Positions 14,230 through 22,113 of a DNA stretch of 40,033 bases are shown here, one piece after another. Below the pieces are notes generated by a model. It saw nothing but the letters and a program-made list of their open reading frames with translations. It searched no databases and was not told the origin of the DNA. The DNA comes from a virus. Position 1 is the first letter of the stretch, and every line of letters starts with the position of its first letter. Made by a program: the position numbers and the translations under genes. Location of the stretch: positions 1 through 40,033 of the IMG/VR virus record IMGVR_UViG_3300031746_000065; one strand, given 5' to 3'.

Positions 14230-17200
14230 CTACTGAACTCCCACCAACTCCTCGGCGGGTACTTCTAGCGGTAGGTCACTGTAGAACTGCTTGTACAGGT
14301 GCTCCTTGTCTTTATTCTGCCGCCAGAAGCGGGCGCGGGCGGGGTTGGCGGCGCGGTTCATGTATCTGAGGACGCGGTTGGCGAGATCGGCGTCAAGGCC
14401 CAATTGATCCAGCGCCCGCCTGGGCGAATAGTGGAAGGTGGACTTCATATCCGCTGCCTGAGTTGCCCACGGCGCGAGTTCGGCTTCCTCTTCAGCCGTA
14501 AAGCCCAACTTGGCGGGGATGCTGTAGTATTCACTCCTAACGTCACGGGCGGCGTCGATCTCAGCCATAAGCGCCTTCATCTGAGGATCGGTGAAGATGG
14601 CTTGGTGGTTCTGTCGGATGAGTTCCTTCACCCGTGGGTTGGCCGCAATGAAGGCGTCCTGCTTGTCAAAGAACTCATTGCGTTCCCATGCCGACGACGG
14701 CTCCGGCATCGTGATCTCATAGTAGGCGTCGAGAAGTTTCTGGTCCTCGCCCTGGTTCTTGAACTCGACTCCTGCATAGCGGAGTTCGCTTTGGTTCGCC
14801 CGCTTCACAAGGAAGTCTGTAACCGAGTCCATGATGTCCGCGCCGGTGATCCCTGGCTTGTTGTACGCCGCCAAGACACTTGCCCCGAACTCGTCGGCGG
14901 CCTGCTGGGTTTCTTGCTTCGTCTTGGCCCACTGTTCGCCGCGCTCTAGGCCGCGCTCCAACTGTTGATTCCACACAGCGGCGACCTGCGGGTTAACATC
15001 GGCAACCTCTTGTTTCTGGCCCTTGGTCATGCCTCCCCAGCCCGGAACGAGTCTCTTGAGCAGTTGGAAGTTGCTTTCAGCTGAGACATTCCAGCCAGCG
15101 GCTTGAATAGCCGCGCCGGAAGTCCCGATGCGACCACGTTCCTCACCAAATCCGACGGCGGGGATCGGTATGAGTCCCTGCTCGACGGCAAACCCTACCT
15201 TTTCCCCGGTCGTTTCGAGGGGTTGCTGCCCAAAGAATGTGCGACTCTGAAGTTCCTGAACACTGACGGATAGGGGCGTGGAAAGTCGACTCATCACGAA
15301 AAACTGCGGGGCGAAGAGGCGGAACGGTGTGTCCGCCTGCCCCATGAGGTCGAGATAGATGTGCCTCCCCTGTGGCCCGGTAATGCCGACCAGTTTCCCA
15401 ACTGGCCCCTGTCCGTCCAACTGGGGTCGGGCAAAACGTGTGTTATAGGTTGGTCTGCCGTCCTGTAGAACGATAGGGGCTAGCTGATCCTGGCCCAACA
15501 GTTTCCCCGTCATCCCGTAGTTGATAAGTTCAGCGACCGCTAAGGTGCCGAATACGTACCCCGACCATTGGCGGAGGTAGAGACTGCGGTTCGCGCTAGT
15601 GATAGGGCGGCTAATCTGCCGTAGCCATGCCTCGTTCTCGTTGATACTGAACACCGTCGCCCGCCCCAGTTGGCGAAGGCGCGGGCCTAGCACGCTCTCC
15701 CAGTCAGGAATTGAAGACATGAGGACGTTGGTATGGTCAGCAGCCAAAGCCGAGAGTTGGCGTGACGTGTAGGTAGGGTACTTGTTGCCCAATTCTGCCC
15801 GTATGCTCTTGTAGACCGTCGAAACGAACTGGGGATGGGCTGAATCGTAGAGTCCGCCAGCCAGATAGCCCTCGATGCTGTTCAGGCCACGTTGGACTGC
15901 GCGGACTTTGTTGGCAACGCCAACAGGCAGTTTCCCAGTCGGGATTTCACCCAAGACGGGGAATCTGAGTACGAGGTCGGGTTCGATAGCGGCCCGCATG
16001 GTACGTTTCCATGTGTCCAGGCCGCCGACGAGTTGTAGCCCCTCCTCGGTGCCTTCTTTCACCACAGGATCGGCCATGAGTGCCTTCCACAGTTTCGGGC
16101 GTAGCGGCGGAACGAAAGTTCCTGCCCACGCTCGGACTGCGGCGGGAAGGGCGCTTAGTTCGCCCCGTGTTGCCGACCGCCACAACGCACGGTTCTGAAG
16201 GTCGAAGTATTGAAAGAAGCCGCCAGCCACCTTGATGCGCTTGAAAACGCTGGCAATGTAGGCCGCCGCGTCTTCCATACCTGGCGGTCTCCTACCCAGC
16301 ATATTCTCTAGCAGGCTGAAGTCTTCGGGTGAGACGACCAGGGGTTCACTCCAGCCTACGGTGCCTTCCTTGGTGACATACGGACGGCTCTGGAAGGCTG
16401 GATAATCGGGTGTCTGCCAACTGTTCGGGGCAACAGACTTGGGGGTAGCCCGCGTTTCCATCTTCCACAACTCGGCCACGACCTGCGAATAGCGGTAGTC
16501 CGCCAACTCTGCAGCGTGTAGGCCGATCTGCTGGGCGGGGTCCCAGGAAATTGGCTCGCCTCCCATTTCAAGAGCCTCTGTGAATGTCTTGGGAAGAGTC
16601 CTGCCGCGCAAGGTGCCAGGAATCTGACCGGGGCCTAGTTTGCCCGTGCGGACGATTGGTGTCGTCAAAGGTTCGCCGCCAGAGAAGACTTCGGGGTTCC
16701 GCCATCCCCGCGGCCAGTATTGAGGCAGCATCTTCTTCTCAAATGCGGGGACATCAGCCAAGACTCGTTGTTCGTGCTCAGCGAGGAAACTCTGAAGACG
16801 ATCCACCAGGGACTGATATTTCGGGTCAACCGTCCCCTCACCATGAAGGGCCTTGATAATTGTTTCTTTCTCCGGCGTGCGTTCGGGGCCAGGTTTGATC
16901 CCTAACTTGCGCTCTAGGTTCTGCGTCTCCCGCGTCCAGAGTTCGATTCCCTTACCTTCGGCACCCAGGCCACCCTCGAACTTGGCCCAGTCCGACTTGC
17001 CAACATCACGGCCAGGCATCCGGTCAAGGAATCGTGCCAGAAGTCCGCCAGGGGTAGAAGGTTCGCCACTCATGGCATCGCCAATGCTTGTAGGCGGAGT
17101 CCCACTTGGCGGAGGTGCGCCAGGAGGGATAGGTTGGGTTTCCGTCATTGCCTCAACCGTAGGTCGCTCAGGAGTCGCTAGGCGTTCTGGCTTATAGGGC

Positions 17201-18225
17201 ACCCGCCATCGCGCCAGGGCTTCCTCCTTGCCCACAGGCTGCGGGCCACGTATGGGCGCTTCTGGGGCCGCTTCGGGCTTGTACCCTGCCTTCCAGCGGG
17301 CCATGCGCTCGGCCTGCGTCTCCGTCGCAGCGCGGAAGGAGGCGATGTCGGGGGAGACAGGTTCCTCACCTGGCAACTTCAGGCCGCCTCTTTCCTCTGC
17401 CAGCGTCGCGCCGATGGCCCTGCGGAAGGCCGCGATCTCTGGCTTGGCGGCGACCTCACGGACTCCTCGTACTGCGGCGGGAATAGCCTTGCCTGCGGCA
17501 CCCAGAACCAACGGCGTTCCGATAGCCAGTCCTACCTCCGTTGCTGTCGGCATCCGTTTCTCTTCGATGGCCTGACCTGCCGTGACGCCGAGACCGATAC
17601 CGCCAACCTTCGCCAAGGACGGCGTTAGGCCCCCCGCAAGGTTCCAGGGTTCGCCCAACCCAGCGACAAGGGGTTCGGCGTACTTGCCAACCTTCGGTAT
17701 GCGTCCAGCGGCCTCATAGACAGGTGGCGGCACGAAGGTAATGGGGGCTTCGCTGACGGTGCCTTCCAGAAGGTCGTTCAGCGTCTCTTCGTCCATCTCG
17801 CCCCGTCTGTATTGTTCAATCCAGCCCAACTCTTCGGGCGTGTAGCGCTTCGTAGCGAGTCTTTCAAGGCCCAACGGCTGCACCTTCTCGCGCAGTCTGG
17901 TTGCTGCTTCTCTGGGTGCGGTAGCATCCCGAAACTTCTGAATGTCCGCTGTCATTGGCACCCTGGGCGCAGGGATAGCCCGCGCCTCGATCCCCAGTGG
18001 TCGCACAGCAGGCACCTTGGCTTCCTCGCGCTGCCGGGCTTCTAGGGCCTGTGACATGCGCTTCTCTTCTGCCGCCTTGGTAGCCTCGCGGAAACGTTCA
18101 ATGGATTTCTGTACCCATGATTCTTTCTCTTCAGGGCTTGGCTCGGTCTGTTCGCGGAACTTTCGCACGTCAAACACGCGACGGTACTCTTCGAGGGGCA
18201 AAAAGTCAAACCATGATTTCGCCAT
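14230..18225 (-). CDS. Large internal virion protein (ejection protein-like)
   Basis: This is the largest protein here, 1331 residues. It is helical, with a Pro- and Glu-rich N-terminal half (repeated 'FRxAT' motifs such as IEAFRRAIG, DIQKFRDAT, DIASFRAAT) and a C-terminal half with PQFFVMSRLSTPLSVSV and WSGYVFGTLAVAELINYG. The second half resembles the LPD38-like regions of large phage internal proteins, ejected with the DNA in podoviruses; that identification is tentative. The start at 18225 (ribosome site AGGA) was chosen because the upstream frame overlaps the previous stop. It belongs to a set with the next two genes, like T7 gp14-16. Confidence 0.65.
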   Translation of the reverse strand: MAKSWFDFLPLEEYRRVFDVRKFREQTEPSPEEKESWVQKSIERFREATKAAEEKRMSQALEARQREEAKVPAVRPLGIEARAIPAPRVPMTADIQKFRDATAPREAATRLREKVQPLGLERLATKRYTPEELGWIEQYRRGEMDEETLNDLLEGTVSEAPITFVPPPVYEAAGRIPKVGKYAEPLVAGLGEPWNLAGGLTPSLAKVGGIGLGVTAGQAIEEKRMPTATEVGLAIGTPLVLGAAGKAIPAAVRGVREVAAKPEIAAFRRAIGATLAEERGGLKLPGEEPVSPDIASFRAATETQAERMARWKAGYKPEAAPEAPIRGPQPVGKEEALARWRVPYKPERLATPERPTVEAMTETQPIPPGAPPPSGTPPTSIGDAMSGEPSTPGGLLARFLDRMPGRDVGKSDWAKFEGGLGAEGKGIELWTRETQNLERKLGIKPGPERTPEKETIIKALHGEGTVDPKYQSLVDRLQSFLAEHEQRVLADVPAFEKKMLPQYWPRGWRNPEVFSGGEPLTTPIVRTGKLGPGQIPGTLRGRTLPKTFTEALEMGGEPISWDPAQQIGLHAAELADYRYSQVVAELWKMETRATPKSVAPNSWQTPDYPAFQSRPYVTKEGTVGWSEPLVVSPEDFSLLENMLGRRPPGMEDAAAYIASVFKRIKVAGGFFQYFDLQNRALWRSATRGELSALPAAVRAWAGTFVPPLRPKLWKALMADPVVKEGTEEGLQLVGGLDTWKRTMRAAIEPDLVLRFPVLGEIPTGKLPVGVANKVRAVQRGLNSIEGYLAGGLYDSAHPQFVSTVYKSIRAELGNKYPTYTSRQLSALAADHTNVLMSSIPDWESVLGPRLRQLGRATVFSINENEAWLRQISRPITSANRSLYLRQWSGYVFGTLAVAELINYGMTGKLLGQDQLAPIVLQDGRPTYNTRFARPQLDGQGPVGKLVGITGPQGRHIYLDLMGQADTPFRLFAPQFFVMSRLSTPLSVSVQELQSRTFFGQQPLETTGEKVGFAVEQGLIPIPAVGFGEERGRIGTSGAAIQAAGWNVSAESNFQLLKRLVPGWGGMTKGQKQEVADVNPQVAAVWNQQLERGLERGEQWAKTKQETQQAADEFGASVLAAYNKPGITGADIMDSVTDFLVKRANQSELRYAGVEFKNQGEDQKLLDAYYEITMPEPSSAWERNEFFDKQDAFIAANPRVKELIRQNHQAIFTDPQMKALMAEIDAARDVRSEYYSIPAKLGFTAEEEAELAPWATQAADMKSTFHYSPRRALDQLGLDADLANRVLRYMNRAANPARARFWRQNKDKEHLYKQFYSDLPLEVPAEELVGVQ

Positions 18226-18233
18226 CAGCCATC

Positions 18234-19259
18234 CTATCCGTAGGCAACAGTAGATTTGGCGGTTCCGGTGGGGGCTGCGGCGAACATCATCTGTTGCGCC
18301 GTCCCTGGTGTTATCCCACGCTGACGCCATCTGGCATAGGCCATCTGCTGCGCCTGAAGGGGCTGGTTAGCGAACTGCGTGAGGTTCGCCTGGTGGGGCG
18401 CTACCCACGCCGTCCCCCCTACAGGCGATGTCGGCCCACCCCAGGCTCCGAACTCCTGAATACGACCGCCGGCGGCTAGTTGCTGGCCGTACACGTCGGC
18501 ACCACCCGTCGCCACGCCTCCGGCACCCACCGTTGCGGCCTCTGGTTGCCCAGGCGTCGCCCCTGGTAGACCCGTGTTCCAGCCAGGAGCGCCCACAGGC
18601 AAACCGCTCTCAGTCGTCATCGCTTGCTGACCGGACATCCACTTGTTGTACGCCAAGTAGTCGATGGGGTTGGCCCATGTCTCAGCGGCCGTGATGCGTT
18701 CGCGCGACTGCATCTCGCGGACGCGCTGCATGATATCTGCTTCGGCAAGTTTCTCGCGCGATGCTCGGTCGAGGTTGGCGATGCTCTCGTTGCTGGCGAT
18801 CTGCATCTGTATTCGCTGGAGTTCCGCCGCCAACCGCTCGCGCTGCATACCCTCAGCGCTGGCGATCTCCATCTGGGTCTGTCGGAGTTCTTGTTCGAGT
18901 CGGGCGCGGTCCAGCGCTAGGCGTTCATCGAACTGTCGATGAACCTCCGCAGCGGCAGCGTCGCGGTCGGCGTCGGTCAGATTGAACTGGCGCACCCACT
19001 CTTCGTAGTCCATAACGGCGGGGTCGTGGAAAGTAGGGCCGCCAGCACCGCCTTGGCCGTACACCCACCCTGGCACTCCTGCTGCTCCGGCGGGCGTTCC
19101 TCCACTAGCCCCGTAGACGCCTGGCCCACCCCCATAGGTGAAAGGGTCGAAGTTGCTCAACTCGGGATTGTTAGCGTACCACTTGCCGACGTAGTTGCCC
19201 TTGTCATCGACAAGGAAGGCCGAGGCTTGGTCGGCTGCCCACATGATTCGCGTTGCCAT
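18234..19259 (-). CDS. Internal virion protein with central coiled coil
   Basis: This 341-residue protein has Gly- and Ala-rich ends flanking a long charged coiled coil (about residues 90-200, with RLEQELRQTQMEIASAEG and LQRIQMQIASNE repeats). The design recalls internal core proteins of podoviruses. A strong TAGGAGGG site precedes the ATG and the gene lies between the transglycosylase and the largest internal protein. No named family is recognised; the role is from context. Confidence 0.65.
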   Translation of the reverse strand: MATRIMWAADQASAFLVDDKGNYVGKWYANNPELSNFDPFTYGGGPGVYGASGGTPAGAAGVPGWVYGQGGAGGPTFHDPAVMDYEEWVRQFNLTDADRDAAAAEVHRQFDERLALDRARLEQELRQTQMEIASAEGMQRERLAAELQRIQMQIASNESIANLDRASREKLAEADIMQRVREMQSRERITAAETWANPIDYLAYNKWMSGQQAMTTESGLPVGAPGWNTGLPGATPGQPEAATVGAGGVATGGADVYGQQLAAGGRIQEFGAWGGPTSPVGGTAWVAPHQANLTQFANQPLQAQQMAYARWRQRGITPGTAQQMMFAAAPTGTAKSTVAYG

Positions 19260-19268
19260 GTAACCCTC

Positions 19269-20489
19269 CTATGGGGCCGCCCAGCCCGTGTATGCTGTCT
19301 GAGACTGGCGGGCCTTGCCCTTCTCTATCAAACTCTGAATGAACGACTGCGACTCCGTAGGCCCCGTACTCACGCCAGCCATCGCCGGTGCGTTCTGAGA
19401 GACGCCCATGTTCCCCTGCCATTTGTTGTAGGTGGCCTCAAGGCTCGGCATCTGGGAGATCGGGACGCCTTCTGGTGACGGGTAGGTGGGAAGCCCATGA
19501 GCTTCGTACATCTGAGCATTGAGGCCCCCTGGCTCCTGCCCAGGCCAGTATTTCCCTGGAGTCGTCCATGCTGCCCGCCTCTCAGCTACGTCAAACTCCT
19601 TCTCGGCGCGAGCTCTCGCTTCTTGTGTGACGGCTACCCAGGCATTGAACTGAGAGATAGCCACATCTACGTCGAGTCCTTGTTGGGTGATTTTGTTCTC
19701 AAATTCCTGTTGCTTCGCCTTGCGCTCTTGTTCGGGGATGTAGTTGTCAGTCTCCTGCTGAATCTGTGCAGTTTCCGCCAGCGTCCGCCCAGTCTGTGCT
19801 TTCGTGTAGGCAATGTCTTCGGGAGCCTGGCCGGAGGTGGTGCCCATCGTGGCCGCGCTGTAGAGTTGCCCGAGCCAAGAGGGAAGTGAGCCACCGGTGC
19901 CAGGATCGTAGGGAAACTCTGTGCCGTCTTGAAGTTTCCCGACGTATGAGCCAAACCCGTGGGCCTTGAGCCACGCGATGATGTCCTGGTTGCCTCCCGC
20001 CTGTTGTGTGGTTGCGGGCTGAAGAGCCGTACCAGCGGTAACGTCGGCGCTTCCCATCATTGTCTCCTTCACTCGTTTGATAGCCGAGGCAGGGTCGGCG
20101 GGTATCTGGCCCTCTCGTACAAGTCTCTCCACCGCCGTAGCCGTTCCCTGGCCCTTCTTCTCTGCGTCGCCCCAGATAGCCCCCAGGTACTCGGCGGCCT
20201 TGGCTGCGTTCTTGGCGGGGTCTTGGCGGTCCGCAACGGACATGCCGAAGCCGCGCCCCTGCCGCCCATCGTCTGTCTGGTCAAGGAGTTGGAAAAGTCC
20301 TTGGCTCGCATACCGCCCGGACGGCTGGAGGTCGCCTTGGGCGTCTGTAGTCCAAGACGACTCACCGTAGGCGATGGCGACGAGAGCCTGAATGAACGAG
20401 CCTACGTCTTGGATGCCGTACTTCTGGATGGCTGGCTGGGCCGCCTGCCGGATGATCTGCTCGACTTGTTGCTGTGTTAGTTGCGGCAT
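19269..20489 (-). CDS. Virion-associated lytic transglycosylase
   Basis: This 406-residue protein has an N-terminal SLT-type domain. The catalytic Glu is probably Glu43 in YGESSW, followed by the GLFQL motif (residues 64-68) and AAEYLGAIW. Such domains cut the glycan strands of peptidoglycan to help DNA ejection. The rest of the protein is helical with long charged segments and probably packs in the virion core. GAGGAG lies upstream of the ATG. It heads the internal protein cluster and is divergent to the small plus-strand gene at 20543. Confidence 0.8.
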   Translation of the reverse strand: MPQLTQQQVEQIIRQAAQPAIQKYGIQDVGSFIQALVAIAYGESSWTTDAQGDLQPSGRYASQGLFQLLDQTDDGRQGRGFGMSVADRQDPAKNAAKAAEYLGAIWGDAEKKGQGTATAVERLVREGQIPADPASAIKRVKETMMGSADVTAGTALQPATTQQAGGNQDIIAWLKAHGFGSYVGKLQDGTEFPYDPGTGGSLPSWLGQLYSAATMGTTSGQAPEDIAYTKAQTGRTLAETAQIQQETDNYIPEQERKAKQQEFENKITQQGLDVDVAISQFNAWVAVTQEARARAEKEFDVAERRAAWTTPGKYWPGQEPGGLNAQMYEAHGLPTYPSPEGVPISQMPSLEATYNKWQGNMGVSQNAPAMAGVSTGPTESQSFIQSLIEKGKARQSQTAYTGWAAP

Positions 20490-20542
20490 TGTCCCATTCT
20501 CCTCAGAACAGTGGTATCATTTCTCTGAAAGAGAGGTGCGAC

Positions 20543-20797
20543 ATGAGAATCGCTATCATTGCATTAGTCCTGAGCCTTGCGGCCCTTGGCCTAGGCAGTT
20601 TCGCCACCGTTAGAACCTTCAACGAGAGTCACCCTGCGCCCCCGGCAGTCGAGGCGTCATGGAGCGAAGCGGGGTGCGATAATGCGCGAATAGATGTCGA
20701 ACAGGACGGTATCCTATGGAGAGCGTGTCGCTTGTACCCGCATGACTGCACCGCATACGCCGACATGCTCCAAGCCATTGCTGCCAACTGCCCGTAG
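20543..20797 (+). CDS. Small exported or membrane protein
   Basis: This 84-residue protein begins with a clear membrane or signal segment (MRIAIIALVLSLAALGLGSF) and has a polar part with three cysteines (GCDNARI, WRACRLYPHDC) that may form disulphides outside the membrane. GAGAGG lies 7 nt upstream of the ATG. It is on the plus strand within a minus-strand virion block and adjoins the HNH gene. A lysogenic-conversion or superinfection role is possible but unproven. Confidence 0.65.
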   Translation: MRIAIIALVLSLAALGLGSFATVRTFNESHPAPPAVEASWSEAGCDNARIDVEQDGILWRACRLYPHDCTAYADMLQAIAANCP

Positions 20798-20831
20798 TTT
20801 TCGTTGTCCTCTAGCATCTATCCCCACCTTG

Positions 20832-20840
20832 TGCTATACT
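20832..20840 (+). promoter_or_regulatory. Extended -10 element of the HNH gene
   Basis: TGCTATACT is an extended -10 (TGn plus TATACT) 10 nt upstream of the ATG at 20851. The -35 region is weak. The -10 and start are nearly identical to those of the Vsr-like gene at 13655 (TGAACCTAAGATG against TGAACCTGAAATG), which suggests a common origin of these control regions. No ribosome site is visible, so translation may start close to the 5' end of the mRNA. Confidence 0.65.
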
Positions 20841-20850
20841 TGAACCTAAG

Positions 20851-21426
20851 ATGCCAAGGGGAGTTTACGAACGAACGCCTGAATTCGCAGAGAAATGCCG
20901 CCAGCGCATGCTTGGCCGTCCCTCCTGTCGTCTCGGCCATAAAGAGTCCCCAGAAACCCGCGAGAAGATGCGCCAAGCCCACCTTGGCCGACCGATGTCC
21001 CCGGAGACACGGGAGAGAATGCACCAGGCCATGATCAAACGATGGGCTGACCCTGAAGCAGGAGAAAAACTTCGCCAGGCACTTCGGCAGGCCAATCTTG
21101 GACGGCACCATTCTCCTGAGGTGCGAGAGAGGATACGGCAGGCCCAACTTGGTAAGATAAACTCCCCTGAAGCGCGAGAGAAAATGAGTCAAGCGCATCA
21201 AAAGGGCGGCTGGATCGACAGAAATGGGTATCATGTCGCAATGAGACGCGGGCAGGTTTACCTCGCCCATCGGGTTGTCTGGGAGGAGGCGAACGGCTCT
21301 ATCCCTAAGGGCCACGTCGTTCACCACATCAACGGTGTCTCCGGCGACAATCGCCTTGAGAACCTGCAAATGATGCCCAGGCCAGAACACATGGCGCTCC
21401 ACAGACGGTTGACCTTGGCGCAGTAA
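20851..21426 (+). CDS. Free-standing HNH homing endonuclease with NUMOD3 repeats
   Basis: This 191-residue protein starts with a row of NUMOD3 DNA-binding repeats (SPETREKMRQAHLG, SPETRERMHQAM, SPEVRERIRQAQLG, SPEAREKMSQ). It ends with an HNH nuclease domain: GYHVAMRRGQVYLAHRVVWE, then the HHINGVSGDNRLENLQMM core with its His pair and Asn. These enzymes nick or cut DNA at a site near their own gene and spread by homing. It is on the plus strand between minus-strand genes and ends 3 nt before the next stop, a typical inserted selfish gene. Confidence 0.85.
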   Translation: MPRGVYERTPEFAEKCRQRMLGRPSCRLGHKESPETREKMRQAHLGRPMSPETRERMHQAMIKRWADPEAGEKLRQALRQANLGRHHSPEVRERIRQAQLGKINSPEAREKMSQAHQKGGWIDRNGYHVAMRRGQVYLAHRVVWEEANGSIPKGHVVHHINGVSGDNRLENLQMMPRPEHMALHRRLTLAQ

Positions 21427-21429
21427 CAT

Positions 21430-21732
21430 TTACCGCTGTTCCTCTACGGGATAGCCCTGCATTCGTTCTGTCATTGTCGTTACCCACGTCCACCAGTCCT
21501 TCGGCACGTCCGTCGGGCCTAACTTGTTAGCGGCACGTCTGCGGGCAAGTGTGTCAATCATCCCCGCGCCGGTGGGGTCTAGGGCCATCTGCTTGAACAA
21601 CTCCATCTTTTCAATTCGTGAGAGGCGGACTCCGCCTTCGCCGAACATCTCAGCCATCATGTATCGGCGTTCCAGTTCCCTCTTGGCCCCCTCCTCAACC
21701 GAAGCCTCGTAGCGTTCGCTAAGTCGGCTCAT
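21430..21732 (-). CDS. Hypothetical helical virion-block protein
   Basis: This 100-residue, helical, charged protein begins MSRLSERYEASVEEGAKREL and has a helical core with EKMELFKQMALDPTGAG and a C-terminal WWTWVTTMTERMQGY. The ribosome site is weak. It lies between the portal-side gene and the HNH insertion, so it may be a small head-assembly or portal-associated protein. The family is not recognised. Confidence 0.55.
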   Translation of the reverse strand: MSRLSERYEASVEEGAKRELERRYMMAEMFGEGGVRLSRIEKMELFKQMALDPTGAGMIDTLARRRAANKLGPTDVPKDWWTWVTTMTERMQGYPVEEQR

Positions 21733-21736
21733 GGTG

Positions 21737-22102
21737 TCACCGGCCCTTTGGTGTAGGCCCCAGACCCAGATCGCGCCAACGGGAGGGCAAACATTCAGGC
21801 GTTCGCCAATGGATGATCCCCCGATGGTACAGCCAATCTAGTGACGCCCAATAGACTTCGCGCATCTTCTGCCTCAACCGCAGGACTGCCCACAGAAGCC
21901 ACGGGCGGGCATAGAGACTATTGTCAAAGTCAATACGGTAGGAGACGCGCCGATAACCTAAAGCCTCTGGTGTGAATTGGGGAGCACAACTGTGTATCAA
22001 ACGGTGGCACCAGAGCGTAACCAGGGGCTTCCTGGTTATGACCACCTCTTCCTTGCCCTCATCCCAGAGTGTCGTCATCTCTACCTGTCGCGGCTCGAAC
22101 AT
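21737..22102 (-). CDS. Hypothetical protein next to portal
   Basis: This 121-residue basic protein begins MFEPRQVEMTTLWDE and has a Trp-rich helical segment with ARPWLLWAVLRLRQKMRE. The start at 22102 was chosen for its AGGAGG site 4 nt upstream; a longer version overlapping the portal end is possible. It may be a small assembly protein. No family is recognised. Confidence 0.55.
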   Translation of the reverse strand: MFEPRQVEMTTLWDEGKEEVVITRKPLVTLWCHRLIHSCAPQFTPEALGYRRVSYRIDFDNSLYARPWLLWAVLRLRQKMREVYWASLDWLYHRGIIHWRTPECLPSRWRDLGLGPTPKGR

Positions 22103-22113
22103 AGTTCCTCCTA

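Noticed and set aside
20818-21429. Long minus-strand frame opposite the HNH gene
   Set aside because: It is the antisense of NUMOD3 repeats and has no ribosome site.
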